Origin: Pyrocephalus nanus
Lineage: Eukaryota > Chordata > Aves > Passeriformes > Tyrannidae
Assembly: GCA_038380795.1 (NCBI GenBank)
Contig: CM076269.1
Coordinates: 3,968,001-4,032,000 of the forward strand
Direction: 5' to 3'
DNA length: 64,000 nucleotides
Below, piece after piece: positions 1 through 9,989 of this stretch. The first letter of the stretch is position 1. Each line of letters begins with the position of its first letter. Below the pieces are notes generated by a model. That model searched no databases, was not told where the DNA came from, and saw only the letters and a program-made list of their open reading frames with translations. Both the position numbers and the translations under genes were made by a program.

Positions 1-145
1 AAAATGTTCCCCTTATTATACCTCATTAAAAACAAGGCTGCGATAAGTCAGACCTGGCAATGAATAAAATGTATTGCCCCCTGTAAAAGCTGATAGGAGA
101 GAAAGAGGGTCTTCCGAGCAGGCTTGGGTCATTTATTTATTTTTT
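1..145. promoter_or_regulatory. CNE-like AT-rich island at the window's left edge
   Basis: This stretch is AT-rich but retains a CpG and contains GATA-type words (GATAAG at 42-47 and a second GATAGG near 92) beside ATTAAA runs. The texture matches conserved non-coding enhancers and differs from the pyrimidine-rich DNA that follows. The element may continue left of the window. The call is inferred from composition; no alignment was possible. Confidence 0.35.
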
Positions 146-275
146 GTTCTCTTTCACGCTCCCTCTTCTTTCTTTCGCTCTGGTTTTCTGCCTCGCGCTG
201 CCTGCTGGAGGAAAGAAAATGAAGTTTTCTCTTGCCTTCTCTCTTTTCTTCTTTCTTCCTTTCTTTGAACCTGCC
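146..275. repeat. Polypyrimidine-rich tract
   Basis: The plus strand is dominated by C and T (ctct, cttt and cctt words), interrupted by one purine-rich patch near 207-225. Short frames predicted here consist mostly of Ser/Phe/Leu on plus and Lys/Glu/Arg on minus, which is the signature of low-complexity DNA and not of a gene. Confidence 0.6.
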
Positions 276-289
276 TGTGCCCTCCCCTT

Positions 290-390
290 CTGGGAGCGAT
301 AGCCGATAAGGCAGGGTCGGGCCAACGGCAATTAGCGAAGCCTTTGGCAGGGAACAAAAGGGGAGATTTGTTCCCATCGGCCTAACACGA
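290..390. promoter_or_regulatory. CNE-like island with 9-bp inverted repeat
   Basis: A block with several CpGs and a CAATTA word contains a perfect inverted repeat: GGGAACAAA at 350-358 and TTTGTTCCC at 367-375, separated by 8 bases. Each arm carries an AACAAA/TTTGTT word of the SOX HMG-box type, in opposite orientation. A regulatory role is inferred. Confidence 0.4.
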
Positions 391-487
391 GTTGTGCCTC
401 TTCACCTTGCCTGAATGCAACAGGCTGAGAGGGATGGGGAGCTCCCTCTCCAGCCCAGGGACCGGGGCCTTCCCAGGCAGGTTTTCT

Positions 488-554
488 AAAAAAAAAAAAA
501 AAAAAATCAAAATAGCACGAAAGCTTTCCTATCAGAAGAGAAAAAAAAAAAAAA
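488..554. repeat. Two poly-A tracts
   Basis: An uninterrupted A19 run lies at 488-506 and an A14 run at 541-554, with ordinary sequence between them. No retroposon body was recognised next to either tract. Confidence 0.9.
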
Positions 555-1089
555 TCTTTTTCTTTCCCTTTCCTTTTAAATAACCCGAGAAGTGTAAGGT
601 GATTCTCTCTCCCTTTTCATCTGCAGGAAAACAGAGGAAATTTAAACAATAAAAGCCAAAAGTGGGGGAGAGGGCCACAAGTGACTCTGAGAGCCCCATC
701 AGGGTGAGATGGATAGAAAGGGTCTCTCTGAACTGGCATGCCGGAGCAGAAGCATAAATCCGTCGCCTCTGAGAGTGCTGGGGCGCGAGAGTTCAAAGGA
801 TGGCTTTCACTCTCTCACCAGCGCTTTTTTCTTTGTGCACACTTTAAGCTGTCAGACTCGGTGGGTTGCAAGCATTCCTGCTTATTTATTTATTATTTAG
901 GTGCCCTAAGGATACAATGTTGACTTTTGTCTCAAAAAAAAATTTTTTTTTTTTAATTATTCTGGGGAAGATAGAGTAGTTTTAAAGTAGTAGGAGCGGT
1001 GAGAGGTCTTGCCCGCTCTGGAGGGGCTGTCATTTGGGAGAGAGGCACCCACCAACTTGAGCAGAGCTCAAGGCGGGCAGCTGTGGCCT
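555..1089. other. Non-coding stretch with an A9T12 block
   Basis: No gene or family-level repeat was recognised. Positions 934-954 hold A9 followed directly by T12, a self-complementary AT block. The part near 610-730 is purine-rich and may be weakly conserved, but the evidence is too thin to call. Confidence 0.5.
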
Positions 1090-1470
1090 TTTTGGAGCTG
1101 TTTGTATGGGTTGCATTAAACCAAATGACGTGTGTCTGGGTTTTTCTAACAATTTTTTTTTTTTAAAACCCTGATCAATACGTTCAGCTGCCTCTTCTCA
1201 GACCATTTGCTTCTCTCTTGCGTATGTTGCTCTTTTCTTCCCACAATAGCTGAGATGAATGAATAAGGCTGATTGATAGATTGGCTGGTTTATTTTTAAC
1301 TTAAGCTATTGAGGTAGATTTGTAGAAGCCTCATCATTTCCCTCTGGATGGATATTTAAGTTATAAACACTGTAACATTTGACTAATAAGATATTGAGCT
1401 GCGTTCGATTTAAAAATTAGACGCAGTACCTTAGAAATAATTTATTGAAGTACCAGACACAGCAAATTGG
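1090..1470. promoter_or_regulatory. CNE-like island with PBX/HOX motif
   Basis: This is about 380 bp of AT-rich sequence that keeps isolated CpGs (near 1130, 1180, 1221, 1404 and 1421), a mark of constrained vertebrate non-coding DNA. It contains TGATTGAT at 1270-1277, the composite PBX-HOX site consensus, and several TTAA/ATTA words. A T tract lies near 1152-1164. It is likely an enhancer of a developmental gene, by inference only. Confidence 0.5.
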
Positions 1471-2299
1471 TTCCCTTTCAGGTTTGTTCCCTTAGGAATG
1501 GGTCCTGTTTGTAAAAATGCATATCTGGTTTGCATTCAGAACACCAGGTTTTTTGGCTGTACCCTGTGCTGCCACGTGGCTGGTGGTGGGTGTTAGCACT
1601 GGGCTCAGGAGTGACAGTGACAGTGACAGCACAAGGCACTGCAGTACCACGGGTGACCATGAAACCAATTAAGGACTAAGAGTGGTAGAGCAGGTGTCCT
1701 GGGCGAAGAAGAGCAGATTCCAGGGTGTAACCTGTGTTGATGTCCTATTGTTTCTCATGGCTTCTCCCATTACAGCCAGAGGAGGCACAAGTACTTCCAG
1801 GCCTTGCCTGTCTGGTGGTAGTATTGTAGTGGAAACGGTGATTTCCGGGTTAGGGGCAGTATCAGCTCGTGACAGCGATGGTAATAATGGTGTCATGCAC
1901 TTGCTGAGCTTTACAAGGCCATTTTAGCCGTGGGGAGATCAGTCCTGTTTGCTCATGAAGAGCCTGTTCACATCTCCTTGTTCCAAGGACAGGGAGTGTG
2001 AGGTTGAGGAGGCCTCTCCAGGCAAAACATCCCAAGCACATTTGCAGCCATACAAGACTCTGCAGCATTGCCATGGGTGGCAGTGGTGCTGCAAGTTTCA
2101 GGATACGAGTGAAGGCTGATGCTGGAAGGCAGGGGAGAAGTCAAGTGCAACATACACAGCCCTTGGACGGTTTTTTCCAAACCCCTGGGTTAACCACACT
2201 TTCCCAGACTGGCTTGCTTGTCCCCTCACCTCCTCTTCCCACTTCTGTATTGATCCTCTGCACCAGTTCTCCTTTCTGAGTAGATCTTGTTTACAGAGA
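1471..2299. other. No recognised feature
   Basis: GC-moderate, CpG-poor sequence with overlapping short frames on both strands, none resembling a known protein. The only structure seen is a small tandem repeat of GTGACA, three copies, at 1611-1628. Confidence 0.55.
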
Positions 2300-2460
2300 T
2301 GTAATGAAGTGTCTTATTTCCAAATAAAATCCCAAACAAGCAGGAGTAATGGTTCACAGATTCAACCACTCCCACACTGGTAATTTACTAAAATTAAAAC
2401 TTAATTAAGCCAGGCTCACTCAAAGGTTTTGCATAATTTAGTAGTCTGTCTTGGATAGCC
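2300..2460. promoter_or_regulatory. Weak CNE-like AT-rich island
   Basis: An AT-rich block includes the palindrome TTAATTAA at 2401-2408 and further ATTTA/TAATTT words. It lacks CpGs, so support for constraint is weaker than for the other islands. Confidence 0.25.
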
Positions 2461-2554
2461 AAGGAGCTGTACAGGCAGGCAGCTGAGTCAGGAGCCAGGT
2501 CTGTCATCTACCTCTGGATTCAGAGCTATTACTTGGCCCTCTGTACATCTTTTT

Positions 2555-2720
2555 CTTTCCACTTGTAAGATCTCAGAGCAGCTTAAAGGAAAGAGCTGGA
2601 ATCACTGCCTCCCTTTTACTGAAAAGGAAAGTGAGGTCCAGAGAAAAGCATCAGCTGTCCAGGATGGTGCTGTGAGCAGTAGTAGAGAAGAACCCGGTGT
2701 CTGCTCTCCCTCATCCCCCT
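2555..2720 (-). mobile_element. Ancient MIR/CORE-SINE-like remnant (minus)
   Basis: The sequence follows the reverse complement of the MIR family layout. It has a pyrimidine/TTTTACT stretch, then GAAAAGGAAAGTGAGG at 2621-2636 (matching the family's 'gatgaggaaactgagg'), then a 'cagagaaa' segment, then 'gaacccggtgtctg' near 2690-2703, which parallels the 'gaacccaggtctg' of the tRNA-derived head. Divergence is high, as expected for a fossil SINE. MIR elements are known non-autonomous retroposons. A RepeatMasker run should confirm. Confidence 0.55.
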
Positions 2721-3514
2721 TTTTGCCATTCTCAAGATTTTTTAAAATGGATTATCACATGGTAGCAAGCATCTGAACTAGGACATGCCTCTGCTGAGGG
2801 ATGCAGCTTGCATTTTAAGGTCACGTCTTGTGGGAGCGTGTCCCCTTTGAGCACAGGACCACTTAGTGTCACTTGGGGATGACAGCTTGGGAGTGTGTGC
2901 AGCCAGGCTGTGGTCTGGGTACCTTTGTGCTGCTGTGGATTGGGGCTCCTTTGCAGGAGAGCATGGAGCAGGGAGGAGAGCTGCTTCCAAGGATCTTACA
3001 GTCTAGGGAGGGAAGATGGGTAGCAGGAGCTGTATTGAAGGAAAAACAGAAAGGCTCAAGGTGTCATAATGGAGCAGCAGCAGAAGTGCTGGGGAGCATG
3101 TGGGAGCAAAGACCAAATCGATGGGCTGCTATCAGTGTGTGTTAGGCTGTACCATCTCCCCGCCCCCAGGAGATGCCCTGTCGGAGCCTGCTGTTGAACT
3201 GGGAAGAAATCTTTGTACCCACAGCTACTTTGTTTCTTTTCTTTATTTCGTAATGGGAAGCGACAGCTTTTGTCACTGGAACCTCTGCTGCCTCTGAGAA
3301 AGCTTTGTAAAAGTCTCGAGGGTAGAAATGCCAAGCCCTCCCTCTGCTCGTGTAAATGGCATCACTGGAGGCACCGCTATGGGAAGTTATTCCAGAAAAG
3401 CTGGTGGCTAATGTCTGAAATCCATGGCTTTGTCAGTGCAGGTTGGCTCATCTACTTGGCTGCAGCTACCCAGCTGCATCAGACACACCTGACCACCCCT
3501 GTGGAGCAGTTTGG
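2721..3514. other. No recognised feature
   Basis: Unique-looking, CpG-poor sequence. A phrase near 2988-3012 ('aaggatcttacagtctaggg') has the feel of an old dispersed repeat, but I could not assign a family. Short frames on both strands overlap each other and show no family signature. Confidence 0.5.
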
Positions 3515-3580
3515 GCGTTAAAGCCTAATCTGCCTCAGTTGTCCCCTTGGCCACATGGGGACAATGGATGGGGTCTGCCC
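3515..3580 (+). mobile_element. Possible short MIR-like fragment
   Basis: The words 'ctgcctcagttgtcccc' and, a few bases later, 'catggggacaatggat' parallel the MIR central region ('gcctcagtttcccc ... aatggggataat'). Only about 60 bp are recognisable, so this could be coincidence. Confidence 0.3.
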
Positions 3581-4011
3581 AGACGGGTCAGCAGCATAAG
3601 GCTTTGAAGCCCAACAGGCCATAGGAGTGTGGTGTTGGCTTTCTGAAGCCTTTGAGAGATGCTGCCTTGGCTGCAGGGGATGGATGAGTGAGTGGAGTTG
3701 GCTTCCTACATAATCAGGCATGAGTGGGGTTTACAGAGAAGACATATGAGGAGAATATGGAACCAGGGAAGATGCTTGAGAGGGAAACAGTGACTGTTTA
3801 GATGAAGATGTGTATAGGAGAGCTCAACTCAAAAGAAGAATCCTGATATGTCTCTCCCAAAGGGAAGGGAGCTGCAGAACTCGATGGACCTTGAGCACTT
3901 AATGGGACACCCCGTGCTGGTGTGGAGGGGAGGGACACCAGCTAGCTGAGAGGTTAAGGATCACCCAGAAGATGCCGGCTCAAGAGAAGGGCGGGACAGC
4001 CACAAAAGCTC
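3581..4011. other. No recognised feature
   Basis: Purine-rich, CpG-poor sequence with no family-level match. It leads into the TG microsatellite and the CpG island. Confidence 0.5.
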
Positions 4012-4044
4012 TGTGTGTGTGTGTGTGAGTGTGTGTGTGTGTGT
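4012..4044 (+). repeat. (TG)n microsatellite
   Basis: A dinucleotide TG/GT run of 33 bases has one interruption (GAGT near 4027-4030). It lies directly upstream of the CpG island. It encodes the Cys/Val repeat at the start of an open frame, which therefore has no coding support. Confidence 0.95.
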
Positions 4045-4110
4045 AAAACCAAAGGCCAGCCCTCCCCTCCCCCTCGCCCCATAGAAACCCACGGGGGGCC
4101 GGAGAGGCAG
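4045..4110 (+). other. Possible 5' exon ending in a consensus splice donor
   Basis: The sequence ends in GGCAG followed by GTGAGTAAAT at 4111-4120, a textbook U2 donor (CAG|GTGAGT). It sits at the left edge of the CpG island, where a first exon with a CpG-island promoter would be plausible. No TATA box, acceptor, conserved frame or partner exon was identified. The left boundary is arbitrary. If real, it is more likely a non-coding or alternative 5' exon than a coding one, because the frame across it is low-complexity (Cys/Val, then Pro-rich). Confidence 0.25.
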
Positions 4111-4335
4111 GTGAGTAAATCACCCGCCCGTCTCCATCACCGCCCGGCTCTTCTTTGTGTGCCGCACAAAGGCGGGGAGTGGGTTATTTCGGGTGCGTGC
4201 GGGTGTGTTTTGACGCTCGGGACCCCCCCGGCCGAGGACGAGCGGGACTGGGGGAGCGGGAGCGGGGCCCCCGCCGGGCTGGGTGCCCCTTGTCGCTGGC
4301 CCGAACCCGCCCCGGCCAGACAATGCGGAGGGTGG
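4070..4335. promoter_or_regulatory. CpG island
   Basis: About 27 CpGs were counted by eye in roughly 260 bp of strongly GC-rich sequence, far above the CpG-poor flanks. The island includes repeated GCGGG/CCCGCC words that resemble SP/KLF sites. In vertebrates such islands mark promoters or polycomb-regulated elements that stay unmethylated. The open frames here (for example 159 codons on plus) are compositional and rich in Pro, Gly and Arg, and are not called as genes. Confidence 0.65.
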
Positions 4336-4389
4336 GCTGGGGGAGGCTTTTGTCTCCCAGTTTTATACACTCTCTTTTCAAGGTGGGGA

Positions 4390-4620
4390 GGAGGGAGAGG
4401 GGCTGAAAAAGTTTTTGAATTTCAATCAGGTTGGGCTTTGAAAGCCTTTGGCTTTTGTTGCGGGGAGAGGCGGGGAGGTTTACATTTCAGCTGAGCCTGG
4501 TGGCCGGGCACTGGGGAGGCGAGGGGGAGGGAGGGGGGCAGCCTCTCTAATGACATCAGTTTGGCTTTAAAGCTAGGCATCCAAAAAAAAAAAAAATGTG
4601 TCATCCCAGAGCCTGCGGAT
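4390..4620. promoter_or_regulatory. CNE-like flank of the CpG island
   Basis: Downstream of the island come 'tttttgaatttcaatcagg' and 'tttacatttcagctgag' words, then 'ctctaatgacatcag', whose TGACATCA resembles a CRE/AP-1-type site. An A run lies near 4583-4595. The mix suggests an extension of the regulatory element; support is moderate to weak. Confidence 0.3.
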
Positions 4621-5403
4621 TTGGCAGGCACAGGGAGAGGTTGTCGCGGGGACTATGAGACACTGCTGTGGTGGCTTTCTCAGTAGCTCCGAGACAAGCT
4701 ATCCGAGGAGCTGGGTGTGACACACAAGCCTGCCTGAATGGCTTGTCCTCGCGAAGCCCTGGCCACCCCCCGACCGGCTTGTTCCCCCACCCCCCCATCG
4801 GTGGTAGCTGTTGAAGAATGGACCCACCCATGCCTAGAAATCCGCCTCCTCCCTCCCTCCCTTCCCACCCCTTCTCCCCGTTTCTGAGAGGTGTAATGGA
4901 GCAGATCTTACAGGGAGCAGCTGCCTCTACCCCCGTGCCTGCCTGGCCCGTGCTCCGCTTTATAACCTTGGGGTGAAAGGGGTGCGTGGGGTGCCTGGGG
5001 CCCCCCAAGATGCCCCAGCTGTCACCAGAGCACAGGCTTTGGAAAGGTTTGTTGTTCTGGGCGCTGCAGCACCCCTCAGTTGGGCACATGCAATTTCCAA
5101 TCTCGCAGCACCGTGACGGGGTGAGGGCAGCACACCGCGGCTTCCATGACCTGGTTCATCTCCCTCTGCACCCCGCTCACCCCCTCCACAGTGCAGAGGC
5201 AACAGGGATTACCCTCCCTGCATGGCCAGCCTTGGCTGGGGAGAGGTCTGAGTGAGAGCAGCATCGCTCATTCCAGCCTGTCATCGTCTCCAGTAATATG
5301 TTCCTTGCCTGTGGTGATGCTGCCCTTGCCCCCCCATCTGCCCCGTGGTAGGGGGGACCTGTACCAGCTTCCCTGGCTGTATCAGATGGTGCAGATGGCC
5401 CTT
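4621..5403. other. No recognised feature
   Basis: GC-rich DNA with C-rich runs (near 4763-4800 and 4845-4880). Frames of up to 162 codons on minus are Gly/Pro/Ser-rich and match nothing I recognise. Confidence 0.5.
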
Positions 5404-5442
5404 TTTTTGTGTGTGATGGCCTTTTTGTGTGTGTGTGTCTGC
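5404..5442 (+). repeat. Short T-run and GT-rich repeat
   Basis: Two T runs are each followed by TGTG repeats; the longer GT stretch lies near 5427-5438. This is simple low-complexity sequence. Confidence 0.75.
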
Positions 5443-7329
5443 ATTTGACTCTGCCATTCAGCTGCAGAAGAGCTTATTTTCCTTTGTTTTGAGTAGACTT
5501 AAGAAAAACACAAACCAGCACTTCCGAGAGCAGATCACAACTCTCCCAACAGGGAACATTCAGGTGCAGACCTCTGATACTAAAAATCAAACACTGCCCT
5601 CTTCTCCTAATTGCTGCAGTTCTTTGGGGAACATATTTGGAGTAAAAAAATGCAAACGCTCATGGAAAGAGGATGAATATGGTTTCACATGATGGCTTTT
5701 CATTTCTGAGGCAAATCCTGAATTCTAGGTCATAGGTCCCAATTCTCAGGTGGGATGTTCCTGGTTTAAAGAAAATAAGCCAAACAACCTTTGGTCTTTG
5801 ATCAGAAACACTTTATGCCCCCGTGGTGTGTGTGCTGCCAGACCAGTGTGCTCTTGGAAGTGAAATAAGTTCTTCCTCTTGTGCATCCTTCAGAAGCAGC
5901 AGAGCACAGGGAAGAGAGGGTGCTAAGAGCAGGTCTTACCTCTTATCAAAGGAGGTTTGGAGAATCCATTTCTGTTCCTCAGAAGTCAGAAGATCCAGAA
6001 CTTCTGTCCTGCCCCAGGGCAGCGCCTTTTCCCAACCCTTATTTCAATATCATTTGGGAGGAATTTCCACAACACGAAGAATGGTTTGAGATGAGTCTCA
6101 TTTAATCCTGAACCTTTCTTTTAAAGTTGAGTCTGTTGACAAATATGGGCAGACAAATGAAACCCCAGCAGAGAAGCACCCGTGAGAGCTCACCAGCAGC
6201 ATGGCAGCAGCTGTGTGAGGGTGCAGTCTCTGCAGGGTGAGGTGTGCCTCCATCCTTCCATGTTGCCTTTGTGCATTTCCAATGACTCTTAACAGTACTT
6301 ACTAGGTAAAAAGACATACAAAATATAAATCATATTTCTCAGAGTAGCCTTGCCGTGTGCCTTTTCTACCTGGTGTGGAGTTTTTAAAACACTATGAAAA
6401 TTCATACTGATTGCCTTGAGAGTTATAAAGCAGCTTCATGGAATCACTGTGATGCCTGACACAGAAGGACATGACCAAATTTTTCCTGCCTTCAGTCTGT
6501 GATGTAAGCCCAGCACCTTCAGTGGGTGGCTGGTACGGAGGTGTCCATGTTCACCGTGTCCACACTGAGCAGTGTTGGTGGACAAAGAAGACTCACCATC
6601 TACCTGTAACCCAAGGGCATGCCTGCTGTCAACTCCTATATTGGACAGAGAGTGCTGGCAGCTGCAGGTGCTTTGTATCCCTCATCATTTGAAAATGGCC
6701 TGTTGACACAGGGGTGGCGTGAGTCTGAGGGTGAAGGAGATACCTGTACCTACCCAGGCTACCAGGGTTAGTCAGGATCTCACAGCTAAACCCACCCTCC
6801 CAGAACGTGACCCAGCATTGCTCAGAGAAGGGACATTGTTCCAAGAAGAAACAGGTCTGGGGGAAAGAAGCCTTGAAAAAGACCTTGAAAACAGAGGTGT
6901 TGAGATGTTTGTGTATGAAACTAGTCAACAGGGCTTGGTGGGCAGATGTTGACTCCTGATGGGGCCATGTGGATGTGCTGATAAGAGTTGGAGCTCAGGT
7001 AGGGTGTGTGCCCTTTGTACATTAACCTAAACCACAGCTGTGGGAGCTCCTGCTGTGACCTGTGTTTATGTTCATATTTTATTTTTATCTATTTGCCTCT
7101 CAATTTAAGCAAGGTGGGAGTGGATGTCTCCTCATAGAGGACTCACTTTTGGCCTCAGTTACATCCTGCAAAGTCTGCAGGAGCTTCTGGTTCCAGAAGC
7201 ATTACACCAGGATTTACGCTGGCAAGGTGGAAGTCAGAATCAGTCCCTGCAACCCCTCCATCTTCTTGTAGGAACCTTTTTGCTTTGTGGCTTGCCCATG
7301 AGTCCCATGCGACTCCTTTTTGCTTCTCT
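5443..7329. other. Non-coding stretch with three protein-like plus-strand frames
   Basis: No homologous gene was recognised. Plus-strand frames at 5429-5692, 5881-6105 and 6719-6952 have mixed residue composition, unlike the Gly/Pro/Ser-biased frames elsewhere, but they show no family motif, no linked splice sites that I trust and no shared phase. They are left uncalled. Much of 6300-6430 is AT-rich and might contain a weak CNE. Confidence 0.45.
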
Positions 7330-7800
7330 CTTCTTTGACAAAAAACCCCACAATCTAATTTTTACTCTCTGGCTGATCCCGGGGCCTGAGGTGCCAGCCC
7401 GAAATAAAAACGCATCCTGCCTTCCCCAGGTCCAAGGAAGTTGTTTTGCTCTGCATTCTGCAGCGCAGGTTAAGCCAGTGCCAGCTCTGGTCTCGGGAGA
7501 TTCCCTGCAACCCCCACTTGCCTCGCTCCGTCGCCGGCAGCTTTTTCATTATTTATTTAATGTCTTGTACCGTAAATAATGGTGACTTTATGGTTATTAG
7601 GAACGGGTTAAGGTACATGCGGGCAGCACCAGGCTGCCTTCAAAAGGAACAGGCCCGGCATAAAATGTTGCGATAATTGCTTTACTGCTGAGTGCTTGGT
7701 CTTTATTTTGTGTCCGATTTGTCTCTTAAGCCAGCGTAACATTCTCCCCGCTGCAGGAGAATGCAGAGAGCAAATTGAAGGTCTGAGCGTGAACAATGCA
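7330..7800. promoter_or_regulatory. Strong CNE-like island
   Basis: About 470 bp combine AT-rich words (TTATTTAATG, TAAATAATGG, GGTTATTAGG, GATAATTGC) with preserved CpGs (7391, 7411, 7527, 7571, 7614, 7656, 7671, 7714 and nearby). A short inverted repeat GGCAGC...GCTGCC occupies 7622-7638. The core at about 7540-7760 is the most convincing part. It is likely a developmental enhancer, by inference. Confidence 0.55.
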
Positions 7801-8279
7801 ACATGGTGCACTGCTGGGTTTTTCTTTTCTTTCCTCTTTCTTCGTTCCTCTCTCGACCTCCCTCCAGTCATCTCTGCTCCCCCTCCCCCTCCGGCCTCCT
7901 CTCCCTCTCTGCCGCTCTGACTCTTCCACCTCTTGGCCCCCTGTTTACGGCAGGTGAGGTGGGAGGCAGGAGGCTCTCTGGTCCTCTTCAAAAGCAAAGA
8001 AAAAAAATATAACAGTGGAAAGTACCTTCTTATACAAAGCCAGGCATGTCCTTCAGCCTGAAACCCCAAGAACGTGCCTGTCCCAACCCAAGAATAATGA
8101 TGGCTTTTCCGTGGGGCTTTCGATACCGATGCACATGGCAGGTAAGGATGCTCCTGGATGCCAACGCCTGCACAGCAGCTGAACATGTACCACATGTGCC
8201 AAGGAGGAGGCAGGAGGGAACGGGTTGTGGAGGCATGTGGGCTTTTAAAACACAGCTCCCAAGGTATTGGGGTCTGGAG
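7801..8279. other. Pyrimidine-rich and unremarkable DNA
   Basis: A C/T-rich tract covers about 7815-7935. Its minus-strand frame is Arg/Glu/Gly-rich and compositional. From 7990 to 8279 nothing stands out. Confidence 0.5.
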
Positions 8280-8350
8280 AGTGTTTGTGTCATCCTGATG
8301 TACACGATAATTACCCCGTTAGAAGTAATTACACGAGGTGTCCTGCTTTC
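8280..8350. promoter_or_regulatory. Short CNE-like island
   Basis: A compact block contains 'acgataattaccccgttag' and 'gtaattacacgagg': two TAATTA words with CpGs between them. It is typical of a homeodomain-bound core and is bounded by ordinary sequence. Confidence 0.4.
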
Positions 8351-8594
8351 GTTTGTGATCCTTCCAAGGTGAAGCTTCCCTTTCCCTCCTCTAAATCACA
8401 CAAGGCAGCTGCAGTTCACTGCAGACAATGGGAGCATCCTGGAGCCAGGCAGCTGTGCTTGGTGCATCAGCCATCCCAGGGCTCTGGTGGCTGACCCAGC
8501 TCTTTTCCCACCCGTCCGCTCCTTTCTGGCCTGAAACCATTGGAATTGCTTTCCCCTAAGATTTATTTTTGGCAGAGGTGGGGGAAGCTGAGTG

Positions 8595-8770
8595 CCAGCC
8601 CAGTGGCACTGCAAGTCTGCTCTGGGCTGCTTCTGTGACCTTGACAAAGCTACTCAGTTTTTCTGGACCTCAGTTATCCTGGCTGTGAAATGGCATCACT
8701 GGCCCCAATCTGCCTGATTGTGAGTCTCTGTTTAATAACTGTGCAGAAAGTGCTGTACCAGAGGGACAGA
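8595..8770 (+). mobile_element. Ancient MIR/CORE-SINE-like remnant (plus)
   Basis: The clearest SINE fossil in the window. The order of words follows MIR: 'tgtgaccttg' at 8634-8643, 'cctcagttatcct' at 8668-8680, 'ctgtgaaatgg' at 8683-8693, and a tail with 'gcagaaagtgctgtacc' that parallels the family's 'aaagcgcttagcac'. The tRNA-like head is mostly lost. MIRs are ancient amniote or vertebrate elements, mobilised long ago by LINE2-type machinery. Confidence 0.65.
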
Positions 8771-9404
8771 GATCTGCTATGGAGCCTCCTGTCTCTCCTC
8801 TGTCAGAGGTGTTGAAAGCAGAGGATGCAGTTTCTCATCTAATCTGTGGTTGTAGAAAAATCATTGCTTATTGACATGGCCTTGTGGACTCCTCTGGAGT
8901 GCCTGAGACTCCTTCATGATGGAGAAACCTCCTCTGGCTGGGAAGTCAGCAGATTCCTGGTTGTGCAGTACGTGCTGGCAGGGTGGGATGGGGTGATGGG
9001 AGCTGGCTCGGTACAGAGCAGTTCAACAGCCTTTTCTTCATGCCTTCCTAGCAGTGTTGGGGACAGGGAAATACTTAATTTGCTAGAAGGAAACAGTGAA
9101 AGGGGGTTCAGTTGTAAAGCAATCCACAGCCTTTTCCTGGCTGTTTTCCGAGATGTTCAGAATCTCTCTCATTTGAGATCGGACCTTTGTGTTTTGGACA
9201 TTCCATGCCTTATCCACCTGGTACGGGAAATTTTAATCTAAAGTATCCCCCAGGCAGATGTCAGCTTTGGAAAAGCTTTGGTTTGCATTTTGCTCTGCAG
9301 TTAAGATTTGGTTGTTATCCCAAGGACAACAGCTACTCACTGAGAAGTTCATGTGGGCAAAAATTCAATTTTTTGCTCTGCCTTCTCTTCCTATCTTAGC
9401 TAAA
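8771..9404. other. No recognised feature
   Basis: Moderate-GC, CpG-poor sequence with no gene, repeat family or CNE texture. A plus-strand frame of 131 codons at 8846-9241 shows no recognisable domain. Confidence 0.5.
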
Positions 9405-9660
9405 GACATGATGCTTACTAGGAATTAAATATGAGGGAGTTTTACCTTTGCTGGGCCTCTGGAAAATATAATTAGCAGAGCAAATTATTACACAAAAGAA
9501 GTTGTGGTTTGTTGTTTTTTTTTTTTTTTTTCCTTTGCGAGGGTCCAGGAGTTACTTCAATCAGAAAGTGCTAATCATCAATTTAAGCTTAAGAATCAAT
9601 GGGTTGTAGCCGTGGCAAAAGCCAAATCAATGCTGAAAATCTGACCCGTGGATAGGTTTG
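9405..9660. promoter_or_regulatory. CNE-like island interrupted by a T17 run
   Basis: AT-rich sequence with ATTAAATATG, ATAATTAGC and CAAATTATTAC words, then after a T17 run (9515-9531) 'gtgctaatcatcaattt' and 'caaatcaatgctg'. CpGs survive at 9538, 9610 and 9647. It is the left member of a dense cluster reaching 10.4 kb. Confidence 0.45.
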
Positions 9661-9714
9661 GTCCCCTTTCTCACACTCCCCACCTGCCTCCCTTCCCCCT
9701 CCCCTTGTCCCCTA

Positions 9715-9920
9715 GAGCAGCGACAGAGGAATTAATAAGGCATAAGGGGAAATATGAATGAATTGGACTGAGCGAGAGAAGGAAGAGCAGGAGGAAGGAT
9801 TTGCTCTCTGTATCTGAACAGCTTTAATTAGCTGTTTCTTAGTCTCTTTGGTTTGGTTGCTTGTAAGGGTAATCCAGTTAAAGAGGCTGCCTTTCATCTC
9901 CGTTGGGCTTTTCTCAGCAG
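9715..9920. promoter_or_regulatory. CNE-like island with palindromic homeodomain site
   Basis: It contains 'gaattaataaggcataagg' and a symmetric CAGCT-TTAATT-AGCTG element (9819-9834) centred on TAATTA at 9825-9830, combining E-box-like CAGCTG halves with a homeodomain core. A second ATTAA-type patch and CCAGTTAAAG follow. Regulatory role inferred. Confidence 0.5.
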
Positions 9921-9989
9921 AGAGGGATGGGTGAGCTGTGCCGGAGCTCGGGGTGATGCGGGAGGGTGGGAGCCGAGGCCACCCCAAAC

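Noticed and set aside
1296..1320. GAGGTAG word resembling a let-7 seed
   Set aside because: The mature sequence diverges after the seed and no hairpin partner arm is visible.
4015..4494. 159-codon plus-strand frame across the CpG island
   Set aside because: It begins inside a TG microsatellite and continues as Pro/Gly/Arg-rich translation of CpG-island DNA. Only the splice donor within it is kept as a finding.
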